Part shown: positions 1-12,419 of the stretch, one piece after another
Position numbering within the stretch: the stretch's first letter is position 1
Layout of the letters: each line of letters begins with the position of its first letter
Assembly (NCBI RefSeq): GCF_011745365.1
Contig: NW_024468909.1
Coordinates: 3,100,001-3,164,000 of the forward strand
Source of the DNA: Cryphonectria parasitica EP155
Lineage: Eukaryota > Ascomycota > Sordariomycetes > Diaporthales > Cryphonectriaceae
Length of the DNA stretch: 64,000 bases
Reading direction: 5' to 3'
Notes under the pieces: model-generated
The model's database searches: none
What the model saw: the letters and a program-made list of their open reading frames with translations, nothing else
Told to the model about the DNA's origin: nothing
Made by a program: the position numbers and the translations under genes

Positions 1-389
1 CCTGAACACCGCAGCGGACAACGCAGCGGCCACCACGCACGTGACGATATCATCTTGACCTTGTACGACCTTCCAGTGCTTTTTTTGGCCCCCAATCAGC
101 TTGCCCCGACGCATTTGGCTGGGGAGGGGCTAAGTAACAAGTATAAGTACCCCATAAATCTGGAGGGGCTTAAGCTTGTTGCTTTTCATCAAGCCACATG
201 TGAATGAATGTGAACTTGACAAACCAGCCAGCCCAGCCGGGGAAGGGGGAGGACAAACCACATGCAAATGCCACTACTATATTCAATGATATTATGATAC
301 GTATTGTGTGAGCAAGAAAAAATCCAGAACGTAAGTAGGAATATACTTTCCGGATTAGGAAACCTCAAAGTACATTCTGCTCATCAATT

Positions 390-411
390 CACACACACAC
401 ACACACACACA
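390..411. repeat. (CA)n microsatellite
   Basis: About 11 uninterrupted CA units in intergenic DNA. Confidence 0.95.
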
Positions 412-923
412 ATAGGGGTCTTGTTCCAAAACGATATAATCTCCAATATGGACCATTAATGCAGCAAGAGATGATTTCGAAGGATGATATCATTATCATT
501 ATTATTATTATTACTGCAAGGGAGACAAGACGAGACAGATAGATAGACAGATAGAAAGACAAACCACACCCCCCCCCCCTCTTTTTTTCTCTTCTTCCAG
601 ACTGCTTGCCCCCTTCTTCTCCTCCTTCCTTCCACTCTCTCACCAATACCCAGCCGCCACGAAGTTGTTGAGAGCGCCTCCCATAATCTGGAAAAGCCGG
701 GCCAGGCACTGAAGCAAGGGCTTCCCTTGGTCGATAGCTCCTCCCCCCTTCAGCCGTGTCACTAAGCTTCTTTCCGCCCACTTCGCTCCTTCTGCGGGCG
801 TCCGCGTATCCGTGTGGCTAGCTCCCGGCTGCTCTAGGGCCGCCCCCTTCCTCGTTATCAACAAATTTGACGGGCCCCAAAGAAATAGGGATATCCAAAA
901 AGGAGGTTGCCTCAGGATGAAGG

Positions 924-944
924 GAGAGAGAGAGAGAGAGAGAG
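924..944. repeat. (GA)n microsatellite
   Basis: About 10 GA units in intergenic DNA. Confidence 0.9.
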
Positions 945-1909
945 GCAGAGGTCGTCATATCTGAGACGAGGCTGTTTCGCGTGTGAGCTGCATCAGAGTC
1001 GGAACAAAGGATTTGCGTATACTCAGCAGACAGGAGTAATAGAAAGCATCGATCTCCAGCACAACTCATCAAACTTATAGATCGTGAACTTTTCACTCGC
1101 TCACAATATGCCACACCCCACACCAAGCCAATGTATATTTACCATGGCGCTCTAGTTTTCTTTCTTGTTCTTCTCTTCTGTCTAGCTCTCTTTTCTTCAG
1201 GGGTTGGATAAACCGTGCAGCCATGTAGGACAATAACCATGGGTTTTTGGTCTAGGGAGGGGGGGGGCCGGGGCCTGTGCCGAAACTCAAAAGTCAAGGC
1301 TGTGAACCATAGAACCATCCATGCCCTCCCTCGTGGTTCTGCAAGCCCTGATCCTGCTGTGCTTCCTCCATACTTGGGCATCCTACCCCAACCCACTCGT
1401 TCATGCCCCGTCGAGGGCTGCGGCTTATCATCGAGTCCTCGACAGAAAGAGAAATAAGGACAGAGAGAGGAAGGAGAAGAAGAAGAAACCCTCTTCGTAT
1501 CGCATCGAGTGGCAGGCATGGGCTGCGTATCACAAAAGAGCGTACAGCATGGGTTCAGGGAGTGTTTTGGTAGATTTATCTGCTGTCTTCTCCCTTGGCG
1601 TGCACCCCTTCCTCCTATTCGGTAGGGGGCCATCATCTGTTCTAGCGGCTATGCTTTAGAGTCCCTCTCTCTGTCTCTCTCTTGCATCCCCCCCCCCTTA
1701 ACATGTCAGGTAATGATCCACTCAGGGACAGTTCTCTTCAGGGTATCACAACAGTAGCAACCAAGAAAGAAAGTGAAGGAAGGGGAGGAGGGGGTTTGAA
1801 GGCGTCACAGGTTGAGCGCAGAAACCAGCCACCTGGGAAGTGAGCGCATGGACGTGTTCGTGAACAAGGATCAGCTCAGGCTTCTCTTCTTTTTCTTCTT
1901 CTCTCTCTC

Positions 1910-1910
<1 letters not shown>

Positions 1911-1952
<42 letters not shown>
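1911..1952. repeat. (GT)21 microsatellite
   Basis: Forty-two bases of uninterrupted GT, the longest dinucleotide tract in the window. It is followed by GTATGTATGT and preceded by a CT-rich tract. A shorter CA tract (around 2110-2128) and another GT tract (around 2170-2194) lie close by. Confidence 0.95.
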
Positions 1953-1960
<8 letters not shown>

Positions 1961-2317
1961 GTTGCTCTCTCACACATACGCATCCCACCCCCCCTTCTTC
2001 TTTACCCGATGATTCCAAACCACCCAAATAGCCCATGCCAGGGCTCGCTCCAGGCAAATTGTCAGACGGAACATTCAGGGCTGTGTCGATTCATGCCCCA
2101 ACCCTGCCGGCACACACACACACACACACCCACCCACACCCATCACGAGGACAATGCGCGCGGGCGTATATGTGTGTGTGTGTGTGTGTGTGTGTTCTTT
2201 CCAACACAATCTGGAAGGATGATTTAGTCCAGAAAGAACTAGCCAGCCGCAGTCACCGCCTTGGTTGCTGACGCCGCTATGGTACATATCAACATCGAAT
2301 AGTACCAAAGATGCAGT

Positions 2318-2347
2318 GATCCATCCATAGTAGATCCATCCATAGTA
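2318..2347. repeat. Perfect 15-bp tandem duplication
   Basis: The unit GATCCATCCATAGTA occurs twice head to tail without mismatch, which suggests a recent small duplication by slippage. Confidence 0.9.
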
Positions 2348-2853
2348 GATTAATACCCTGACCCATCTTGTCCCCCAAGGCCCCCTGGTGGAGTGCTCTA
2401 TTCGAGGATCATGCGAACCAATAAGAGGCTGACGGAGAATTCATTTCGTTCTCTGTAAATGAATCGCAAAGGAGGGGGTGGATAGATCAATGAGCTTGCT
2501 GTTTTTGCTTGCTTGGGCCCTCCCATTATCTCCTTCACTGGGCAGACCTTGTACAGGGTGATTCGGGTCCGAACGGCGATAATCTCGCTCCCAGAGAGAG
2601 GATGAGACTTGAAGAAATAGGCCCCATTACCTCACGGGCTTCAGTGGCTCCGTGCGGGTACGCTTGGGACGGGAATGGGGGGGAGCTGAGAAAGAAGGAG
2701 GGCCTGCGACGATGTCACCCTTTTCCCCCTCCCCCCCATGGCCTTGCTAGATTTGGTGTCTGCCTAAAGATGTTTGTTTGATCCACCAATATACTCCACC
2801 TGCTATAGTACAACCAGATTGTCGGAACCGCGCCAGTAAGGTAATAGAAGAGA

Positions 2854-2863
<10 letters not shown>

Positions 2864-2885
<22 letters not shown>
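2864..2885. repeat. (GA)n microsatellite next to a (GC)n run
   Basis: GA repeat directly preceded by GCGCGCGCGC, giving a purine-pyrimidine alternation followed by a homopurine tract. Confidence 0.9.
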
Positions 2886-5030
2886 CACGAGATTGAGATG
2901 GAGGAGACTGAACACATTCTACAACTGACTCGACGGTCTTGTTTATCCAAGACAAAAGAAAACGCGGGGGGAGCGGTCAGAAAAGCATCCAAGACAAAAA
3001 ACGTGTTTGTTTTGATCTACTACCACAAGACAGAAAACGTCACGGCAAGATGAACCTATGAGAAGGGAGTTTGTTTTTGGTTTGATCTCTTCGCAACAGA
3101 GATAAATGAATGAAAGAAAAAGAAGAACAAAAGGAACTGCATGGCCTCAACCACCCCCCCCCTTCCCCTTTCAAAAAGATAATGCTGACATGACCCGTTT
3201 CACTGCTTCAAGGGATATGCATGCCCTTGACTTTCTGCTCTTTTTCAGCTCTGGATCTTTTATTCCGCGATTGGTTCAAGTGGGGAAAAGCACGGGACAA
3301 AAAGCGAAGGGAGAGAAGAGAGCTGATGACCCCAAAAGAGATCATTTCACTATGTACATACTTCTTTTCCCCATTCACACACGGACGGAAAAGGGTTTGT
3401 GTGGATTGGAGGAAAGCTAGAGAATGGTCTTCTCCAAGCCGCCCCCCCCCCCCCCAAATAAAAATAAACCCACTCACGGCATCCAAAAACGGCATCTCAA
3501 GGTTCCCCCGTCTCTCTCATTCGAGGCTAAAACTCGATCTAGGGTCTGAATCGTCGACGAGAGAGGAACTGTGGTATGATAAAAAGGGGAAGGGGGGAAC
3601 CTGGTTTTCCTAGCGCAACAGCGTCTGTGCTGTTCACATCTCTTGACTTTTTGACTGGGTTGTGTGGGAAATGGAAAAAAGAGACAGAAGGGACAAGACA
3701 CTAAGCCAGGAGGGAAGATGGGATACTAACTGCAATGTACAATCAATGTACCGTAGTATGTACTAATGTATATGCCAGATGCGGCGTTCGTCCAATCTGA
3801 ATTTCGGCGAGTATTGCTTTTTAGTTGAACGCGGCTCATGATTCGGGCCTTGTTCTGACCAAAAAAGCTGCAGCCTGGGGGTGGTGTTAAAAATGGGGAG
3901 GGATGCAGAGAAAGAAAAGGTTCCCAATATTTCCCTCCCCTCTGACGTTTGCTTGTGGTCGAGAGAAAGAGAGAGAGAGAAGCAGAGGGGAGGGACTCCC
4001 TCCACTCCCCTCATGGGTAGCCACACAGTGCCCCCAACTCTTCCAGCCCGCATTGTCCCTTGCCCTATACCTCTTCCGATGTGTTTCCACCCTCCCTCCT
4101 TCAAGCCCTCTACGTCACGACTCTTGTTCCGAGTCCTTCAGTTCTCATTGGCTGTCCCCAACCCTCAAGGAGGAAGAAGGAGGGGGGGGGGGGTTTGTCG
4201 ATCGAAATCGTAAAAAAACTCTGAATCGGAAAGAGAAAATGGTGGGCCGTGACATCGTCATGTTGGTAAGGTATGTGATCTTAGCGGCGAGGGGGAGGCA
4301 AGACTTGCCTGCCAGATAATATCTTCCGGAGAGTGAGAGTGTGTGAGTGTGTGTGTGTGTGTGGAGAGAGAGCGAGAGGAGTCGGACCACCAAATGGCCC
4401 ACTCGCAAGGACATCCCGTAACACCAGCATCTGGATCTAGAGCACTACTACATTACTAGGCCTCTCTCTATTCTTCCTTTTCTCTCTCTCAGTGCTCTCT
4501 CCCCTACCGGGTAATCTCAACCGATCTTCCTGGGGCCCTCATTCCGCTCTCCAGCCTGGAGGGTCGCGTTACGAGAAATAAAGTCTCCTCGGCTGGCTGG
4601 CGGGCTCCCTTTCTTCGCGGAGGGAGGGCCTGAAGGGGAAAGCAATAGAGTTTTTAAGTTTAGTAGGTACAGGACACCGGCTGGGCCAGGCCAGGCCTGT
4701 GGCTTTTTGCTGTGCAGGAAGGGGTGGGTGTGTAGGTGTAACGCTGCTCTGCTGCAACCTGCAACCTGTAATATTGTCGTCGACGGGGGCCCCGATGTGC
4801 TATCTTACAGGGGGTGTGTTCATTCTCTTGCCGCGCATAGTATGATGCCATGTGACGCGCATCTTACACATCCTGCCCAGCGAGGACAGAATGGCCTTGG
4901 TCTCTTTCCCAGCAGCCCATGATCGCTCGGCCGAGTAAACCCACCCTTCCACCCAAATGAGGACGCTGTCGAGAGCTGAGGTGGAGTGTCTGGGGGCAGC
5001 TGAAGATGATCAATCCACGTAATGCTTTGC

Positions 5031-5055
5031 CATGCCATGCCATGCCATGCCATGG
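5031..5055. repeat. (CATGC)5 pentamer repeat
   Basis: Five CATGC-type units in tandem, the last ending CATGG. Intergenic. Confidence 0.9.
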
Positions 5056-8000
5056 ACGAATGCATCCCTCCCCCCCTTGTCCTGATCATCGACATTGGCG
5101 GTTTTCCTCCTCCTCTCCCCCCCTTCCCTCCATGCAGATGCAGAAGAAGCGCCTCGGAACCAGGTTTTGCACAGTAGGCCCTGGCTTTCGTGGTCTAGAA
5201 CCTCAGGCTGAACGATGCCCTGATTGTTATGATACAGCACATTCATCAGTGACTGATCACGAAACAGAATCCTCCCAGGACATTTACACCGCCCCCGGCT
5301 CCCGCCGACTTAGTGAAGCAGTTTTAGGCCCCGTGACGGCAGGGCTGAGCCGCCTGGTGCGCCTGGTGCGCCTGGTTGGCCTGCCTGGCCTCTATCCATC
5401 ATCCAGAAAAGGGCATCGTCTCTTTGGTGGAGTAGAATGACAGACGATCGTGCCTGTCACCGAGAATAGTGTTTGGCTGGCTTCGTGATCTCCCTTCCCA
5501 TTCGCTCCCTTCATCGTAGGCACCAGTGGCACCTTCACTATAAGCGGCCTCACTGGCTGCGCTTGGTGTGTCGCAGTGAGGTGGCTTTCGAGGTGGAGGC
5601 TTAAGGGGGAGACGGCGCACCACGCGAAAGCGGTGCGGTGCGGTTTGAACCCACTTTCGAAGCCGGCACTGTTCATCTGCCGAAGGACTATCGGACAAGT
5701 GTCCGCGGGAGGACCAGCGCGGTTGCAGTATAGTGACGAGCCTGGAGGGGATCCAAGGAATCCACCAGAGGGACACGGGGCAGGACATGAGACAAATCTC
5801 GGAAAAGTCCCATCATCCCGCTCGACGGTGTAGAGACGGTGGCCTGTCAAAGGGGTAAGGGGGAAGGGTGAAATCGTGGGGACGAGGGGGGCGATAGACA
5901 GGTACGCTTACAGGCACGTTTGGGCCCGGTGATGACTTCTTTCCGTCAAGTGTGGAAGAAAAGGCCTCACGAGCTTACCTTGTTTCTCTCTCCCTCCCAT
6001 TTCTTTAGGTAATCTCCTCGTCCTCGTCCTCTTCCTCTTCAAGATCCAAGCAAGAATCCTTGTCGAGTCGTGACTTTCATGTGTCACTTCAGTCAGAAGC
6101 TTTCTCTTTGTTTTCACAAGCAAAACCGAAATGCCCAGAAGCAGACGGAGAGGAAAAGCTGCGCCCGGTCATGACAACGCTAGGCCGACTGGCCTGGTTT
6201 CCCCCCCCCCCCCCGTCATATATCGAAAGAGGCATTGATTATCGTCGGCTGCACAGATCTCTGCGGTCATTGACCAGGAACGCATGTCGTGTTGTTGATC
6301 TCCTCTGTTTCCCTTCTCTCCTTTGCTGCGAGCGGTTTCCGGCATAGCCCCACCCTCCTCCTCCTCTCGCCCATGTTGTCTGTGCACACGCCTTAATGAA
6401 GGAGAGCTGAGAGGGAGTGACTTCCCCAGCTGGACTGTACTGTGGTAGAGGGTACTTCCTCAGCATCCAGCCTAAGAGGTGGAGATTGCGCCAGTCGACG
6501 AGCTAGTGCAAGAGCTGGGTCTTTATTTGCACGGGGGGACAAGAAGAGAGAGTGTGCTAAAGTGTGTCTGTGCGTGTGTGTGTGTGAGGTACTGTACATT
6601 GCTTTGAGCCAGAGGGGGTTTTCCACCCGAGGACGCCTGATGAGGACGCCTGGAGTGGTTGGCGTCTTCAACAGTGACTATCTGGAGAGGCATTTCCGGG
6701 CGAGCTGGTACATTTGTGTCTAATCAGTCTGGCCACTGCGGCTGCGCCAGAGTGATGCCACTGAACAGACGAGCAAAACGGAAGAGGCTGTGACTTGACT
6801 CTCGACGCAAGGAAGGATAGGTGCCCCCTTCTCTCTTTCCCCTTGGCCCCTCCCAGCCTCGGTGTGTGCTCGTGATCGATCTCACGAGGGTCAGCTTGAC
6901 TTTGTGGCTGGGCCTCCATGTGGATAGGTAATATTGGTATCATATCCCGCAGATTTTCGATGGGGTCAGTGACGCGAAGGAGTACCAAGGACTAGGATCA
7001 GCTATCCCGTCGCTCTTCCTACTCGTCGTCGTCTCTGTTCTTCTCCACCACTTACTCCCCGAGGAGAAGTGAAGGACATACCACTGGCAGACTGTAGTAC
7101 CACTTTACGGTTGGCTGTGCGTTCGTTTCTTCGTCCAGAGCAGCTCATCCCTGAAGAGAGTGGTTTCTTGTCATGTGTATCGATCGTCCGTCGATGTGAC
7201 TCGACTGCCAATAGGAAAACACCCATCTCGACCCTCGCTAGCATCAAAGTAGACCCTCGACAAGCTCCGGCAGACACGAGGTTCTTCTCTCCGTAGCCTT
7301 GCGCTAAGGCCTCTCCTCTTTTCCACTGTAGCAGCTTGCACGAGCAAGTCGGCAAACAGGAGGCTAGGCCAGAGGCTATCCTCGTGCCAAAGTCGATCGA
7401 TTCCTTTCTTAGGCCAGGCTTGCGCAGCCTACTGTAGGTCAACTCGTGGGGACTGTGCTTCCGCTAAGGCCAGGCAGGCAAGCCTTGCTATCTTCTCTCT
7501 TGTCTCTCTCTCTCTTTCACGACACGCTCCCTCTCCTTTTCGGGCCAAAGGTCACGAACAAAAACCCTCAATAATAACAAGTTCGTCGTAAATGATGATG
7601 CCGATGTGTTCTAGGCCTTGTCCCCGCTCGAGGGTGGCTGTGCATATGCAGACTCTTGACGGGGACGGCTGTGGAGGAAGGAATCGCCGGGTGCGGCATA
7701 AGAAAGACGAATTGGTGCTGGCTGCATTCGACGGGGATTCTGGATCGGCAGAAAACCTTCCCAAAGCCTATGTGGCAGAAACAATGCGTCAAACCCTCAA
7801 TGAAAGGTTACGTAGCAGAGGAGTGAAAGAAGAAAGCTGTGCAGACGGGTCAGGAAACAGCACTTTTGCCTCGCAGAGTAGAGCCCTCTTTTCTTTGGGG
7901 GGGGGGGGGGCCAAGGGGTTCTCGATGTTCAGACATAGTCATTGCCGCACCGTAGTGCCCGGTGGCCGTGACTGTCGTATGTCTCGGTCTTGTCTTGCCG

Positions 8001-9133
8001 CGTTCAAGCGAGTATGGGCGTGTCTCTCTCATTCCGCCCTGCCCTTACAAACGCTCGACTACACGTAAACTTGTGTGGTGCTATATTCGTCACGACGGCT
8101 GCTATAGGCAAATGGAGACAACGAGTGTGGGTTTCAAGACGAACCACATCCCGCGAACTACCTTCTTGGCGAAGGGCAGGAGTGTCCACATTGAAAGCGG
8201 TAATGGTTTCTTAATCGAGAGACAGCGTCTGTTGTGAATGTCGAAGCCGTCGGCTGTTTGTTCGGCTCTTGACTTCCTGGTGAGCTTCTGCGCCCTTGCT
8301 GTTCCTGAGAGGACTCACGTCGATACTTGTACTAGAAGGTTGGTTCGATCGAGGTGCCTGGCGATGCAGTAGTAATTATGCTGACACAATCTCGTCTATG
8401 GAAACAGCATTCATGACAGCAACCCGTGACAGGGCCAAGAATCAAGCCTTCCTCTTCCAGGACTGCCCGGGCTCTGCGCAACCCCTGTTTATCCTCCCAA
8501 CCGACGCTGGAATCCTCGAGCCTGACGTCCGTCGGAGAATGACTTGACCCGACACGACGGGACTGGACACGACGGCGGAGGAGGAGCGAGCGAGACGTAT
8601 ACAACCGAAAAAAGAAAAGAAGGAAGTGTTCAATCGACACACGAAGGCCAAGACCAGGAACGCTAGCGTCCTTGGTTGGGCCCTCGATCTTGGGCGTCGA
8701 CAAATGACGAATGAAGAGAAGAGCGTGAACATAAGATCATTGGTTCAATACGCAAAGGAAGAAGAAGAAAACACAAAAAAATCGAAATAATGTTGATTGT
8801 TGATAATGATGATGAAAAGTTCTCTGGTGTAACTTAGCCTTTAAAAACCCCTTGCAAGCACTGTTGGCTCTGGTGATTGTTTCCTTCCCACTTTGGTGCC
8901 TGCAGTAGAACATTTCGGGCAGGTAGGTGGTTGCTAGCAGCTCTGGCTCCTGCCCTCTCTGCAAGACAATCAAACAGGCTGTTGTGCGTGTATCGGGTCT
9001 ATTCTCTAAGCTATTGGTGGTTCCTGGAGAGCCTCCTGAGCCATTCATTGATGCTATAGTGTTCTTGGAATATGATGAACTCCCTTCAAGGGGTTGAGTT
9101 TCCCCTCTCGAATGCTACGGGAGGCCTCTTGCA

Positions 9134-11429
9134 TCACCCCGATGACGGGAACATCTCCCAAAAGCCAATCTCCATCTTTTTTGGTCGAGGTCAGCAGCAG
9201 CGTCACTTGAAGAGCAGTCAGTCGTAGCAGAAACTCACCTTGGTGGCGTGAATGAATATCTTGACCAGCTCCTCTACTCGTAAGGTCGATTGCAACACTG
9301 CGTGTCTCTCGAGTAGGTCTGCAAACCACACACACACACAGACACAAAGCCACGTAAGAAATCAGCCCCCATGCATTCTTCTTTTTTCCTGACTTGAGGG
9401 AGTGGAGGAGAAAAGAGACTCACCCGAACCAATTTTGACTGCCTGCACGTAGTCATCTGCGATATAGTTCTCTATCCAGTCCCAGTACCGGTTTCCTTCT
9501 CTCTTGGTTCTCGTGTCGCCGTGGAGCATCTTTGCCACGGCCCCGTAGCCCAGCAGACAGGGGGCAAGGGCGACCTGTAGCGCGAGCCAGTCTTCCGACT
9601 GCCCGATGTCCAGGACGTATCTTTGGAACGACGAAGAGTCAGCAGGCATGGCCAATGATACCAAGAAATACTTGAAAGGGGAAAGAATACCTGGTGTAGG
9701 CCGTACAGGCCATCTTCTCCTCAGTCTTCCCCATCTCCTCCAGAGAGATGCCAAAGCCTTCACAGTACGTCACATGCAGACTCGTTTCCCTCTCGATGTG
9801 TAATACTATCTCAGAAGCCTGCCACACCCAAGGTCAGCAAAAGAAGGAGCTATATCCGACAATATTGAGACAAGAAGACCGACAGCTTTGATGTCTGCCA
9901 TATTCTTCGCCTTGTAGGCTGCCAGGGCATTGGCACGAGCAAAGTGTATCTAATTTTTGGAATTTGCAATCAGCCACAAGTCTACGATGCAAGCCCAGAT
10001 TGAAGACCAGCTGGGAGGCAATTCGTGCTGGGGAGAGGCGCACCAAGTACAGGTAGTCCTGCATAAGATAGCCCTTGAACGACTCCAGCGGCAGAGAACC
10101 ATTCCCCATCGCCATCACGAAAGGATGGTTGACGAATCGGTCCCATACGGGCGCCACATCCGGCCGTTCCAACATCCACTCCACAAAGCGGCCACTGGGT
10201 GTTGTTGAGCATGTCAGCGAGAGAAAGAGAGACAGACACAAAAGAAGGGAGCGAGAAAGACGGAGGAGGAGGAGGAGGAGGAGGAGGAGGAGGAGGAGGG
10301 AGGCTGCTTACGGCGCAAAAGGCAAGGCATAGGTCGAATGGAAATGATTGAGTGGTCCACTCCCCTTCCCAAGGCCAGGCGCCGTCCTGATGCCCGCCTC
10401 GACATATCGACACGCCGCCCTCACCGCGTCCGGGACGCTCATGCCTTTTGCAAGGCCCGAAGCGATCGCAGCTGTATAGAGAGAGGTACGACTTCATCAG
10501 CTTCCTTTCACTTTTCCCCACCAGTGTGCACCGCCATAACAGAAATCTTTTCCGGCAGCGTCTTCGGGTTCTGAAGGAGAGGAGGGCAGCCTACTCACAT
10601 GCCAACGAGCACCCCGTCCCGTGCGTGTGCCTGCTATCCCGCCACGGCGTCTCGACCCTCACGACCTCGTCCCCTCCCCTCCCCACCAACACATCAACCA
10701 CAACCTCCCTCTCTGCGTCCTCCACAGCCACCCTCAGGTCCCTCCTCCGAAGCGGCACATGCCCGCCCTTGACAAGCACCCAAGCGGGCCCAAGCCCCAC
10801 CAGCCTCCTGCCCACCTCCTCCAGGTCTGCAACCCCCTCGACCCGCCCAGCCTCCAAGCCCGCATCGGCAAGCAGCATCCTCGCCTCAGGGACGTTGGGC
10901 GTAAGCACCGTCGCCAGCGGGAGCAGCCTCGCCCGCATCTCCCGCAGCGCCTGGCGAGGGAGCAGCTCGGTACCCGTGGTGGCCACCATGACGGGGTCGA
11001 CGACGAGCTGCCTGCCGTCGCCGCTGCGGCACTCGAGCGCTTCAGCCACGACGGACACCGATGCTGCGGACGCCAGCATGCCCGTCTTGACTACGTCGGC
11101 CCCGATGTCGTCGAACACGGCGTCGATCTGCCTGCGCAGGAACGTGGGCGGGACGTGGTGGATGTCCATGACGCCTGTCGTGTTCTGTGCCGTGAGGGCG
11201 GTCGTGGCTGTCATTGCGTAGACGCCGTGGGCGGCGAGGACCTTTTGGTCGGCCTCGAGACCTCTGAGGGAGGGAAGGAGGAGAAGGACCTTCATGTGTG
11301 AGCAAGTTGTTACTTGTACAGAATGGACACTCGATTTTCTGTTTTCTTTGTTGGGGGTCGTGTGAATACTCACGCTCCGCCGGAGCTGTCCGAGCCGGCG
11401 ATTAGCAATACTTTGCCCTTGACTTCCAT
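9134..11429 (-). CDS. thi20: Thi20-type HMP/HMP-P kinase fused to TenA-family thiaminase II
   Basis: Thiamine biosynthesis and salvage enzyme. The ThiD half phosphorylates hydroxymethylpyrimidine and its phosphate, and the TenA half hydrolyses thiamine breakdown products. Nine exons: 11374-11429, 10599-11263, 10312-10471, 10044-10194, 9884-9949, 9691-9818, 9424-9620, 9239-9318, 9134-9175 (514 aa). Seen: the N-terminal GSDSSGGAG loop split by intron 1, HGVYAMTATTALTAQNT, VVDPVMVATTG, the GTGCS anion hole near the end of the kinase, then TenA motifs QDYLYL-IHFARA (split by an intron), YCEGFGI, YTRYVLDIG and a C-terminal FWEMF. Every junction restores family sequence and the total is 3n. The exon 5 donor is a weaker GTCGGT. 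The eukaryotic fusion is known from yeast THI20/21/22. Intron 6 carries a (GGA)n tract. No TPP-riboswitch consensus was found upstream. Cytosolic by inference. Confidence 0.93.
10262..10300. repeat. (GGA)n trinucleotide repeat inside a thi20 intron
   Basis: About 12-13 GGA units within the intron between thi20 exons 3 and 4. On the coding (minus) strand it is a (TCC)n polypyrimidine tract upstream of the 3' splice site. Confidence 0.9.
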
Positions 11430-11530
11430 ATTGAACAAGAGACTTATTGATTGAAGGGACCTGAAAGGAAGGTGGGGATCATAAGACCATGGGCCAATCC
11501 AAAGCAAATATCATATAGAAATATATACGA

Positions 11531-11569
<39 letters not shown>

Positions 11570-12419
11570 ATAACTATTCTTTTCAATCGGCTTTTGTTGT
11601 TGTTGTTGGCCGTTGAATGAGGGGCGGGAGTGTGTGTGATGACCCAAAAGCCAAGAATGAGAACGAGCGACTTTCCACATCCTTGAAGTCGAGCAACAGT
11701 CATCACGTAATCGACCCATCTTCAGCATGATGCAGTCTCCTGATTCGGAGGGGTTTTGAGAAGGGCATTACTGATTCAGGGAACACGATCTGCGAACGTA
11801 GGGGAGGGGGGGGGGCACTCGTTATTCTTGGAAATTCTTGGAAATCTAGCGGAGAGTCTTCTCGGCCTCTCTCCGGATTGTCAATGCATGATGTCCTGTC
11901 CTGTTCCTGTCCTGTCTGCTGTGACGCCCTTATGCTCTACAGAACACCATTTCATTTGATATATCAAAACGTTAAGCATGAGCATGAGCATAAGCATGAG
12001 CGCAATCACCAACTTTGCACGCCAGTCTACGCGAGCGAGTCTGTACCTCGCTTAGAATCGCGCTCCCGCAAGTTCGTTTCAACAATGGAGGTTTCAAATA
12101 ATTGTGTAAACGCCAGTGATGGGGGGTATTCAGAATCAACGCCTCGCTGCCAAATCCATCGCCGCCGCCTTGTTTTCCCCTCCCAGGCCCCCTTTCCATA
12201 TGCACCAGACGCAGAAAGAATCGTGCCGTCGTCGCCATACCATTTATTGTACAAATTCATAACAGAATCACCCACACCAGACGCGCCTGTTGCTGCCGGT
12301 CCGTGCAGCAAATTCAAGTCTCTCGCTCGCAATGCCCGCACAAGTTCCCTATCAACAAGAGACAAATCGATCTTGGCCTCGAGATGGCGAGAAGCAGAGG
12401 AGAGCCCCGGTTGGCAGCG
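11430..12419. other. Intergenic region between thi20 start and rictor stop
   Basis: About 1 kb holding the thi20 promoter and the rictor 3' flank. It contains a (GT)n tract, a short G-run near 11810 and a degenerate CATGAG/CATAAG hexamer array near 11973-12001. The open frames reading across it are antisense to the rictor 3' end or unrecognised. Confidence 0.6.
11533..11567. repeat. (GT)17 microsatellite upstream of thi20
   Basis: Thirty-five bases of uninterrupted GT about 105 bp upstream of the thi20 start codon, so in its promoter or leader. Confidence 0.95.

Larger units (their letters stand above)
1..9133. other. Gene-poor region, 9.1 kb, no supportable gene
   Basis: No open reading frame here shows a recognisable domain, sustained codon bias or splice-linked continuation. 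The longest frames (for example 5392-5850 minus and 7592-8068 plus) are low-complexity or unrecognised. The stretch holds dinucleotide microsatellites, (GA)n/(CT)n purine-pyrimidine tracts and several poly-C/poly-G runs (for example C14 at 3442-3455, C14 at 6201-6214, G14 at 7897-7910). The right end is the 3' flank of the thiamine gene. A non-coding transcript or a long 5' leader of a gene beyond the left edge cannot be excluded. Confidence 0.6.

Noticed and set aside
5621..5680. Possible tRNA because of GGTTTGAACCC
   Set aside because: No acceptor, D or anticodon stems could be drawn around it on either strand.
5392..5850. 152-codon minus-strand frame in the left gene-poor region
   Set aside because: No family resemblance, odd composition, and overlapping frames of similar length on both strands.
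10591..11373. Reading the kinase part of thi20 as a separate gene starting in the intron
   Set aside because: The first ATG of that frame precedes a perfect splice acceptor, and exon 1 (11374-11429) restores the missing GSDSSGGAG loop in phase.
11430..11760. TPP riboswitch in front of thi20
   Set aside because: The conserved CTGAGA and later helix words of fungal TPP riboswitches were not found.
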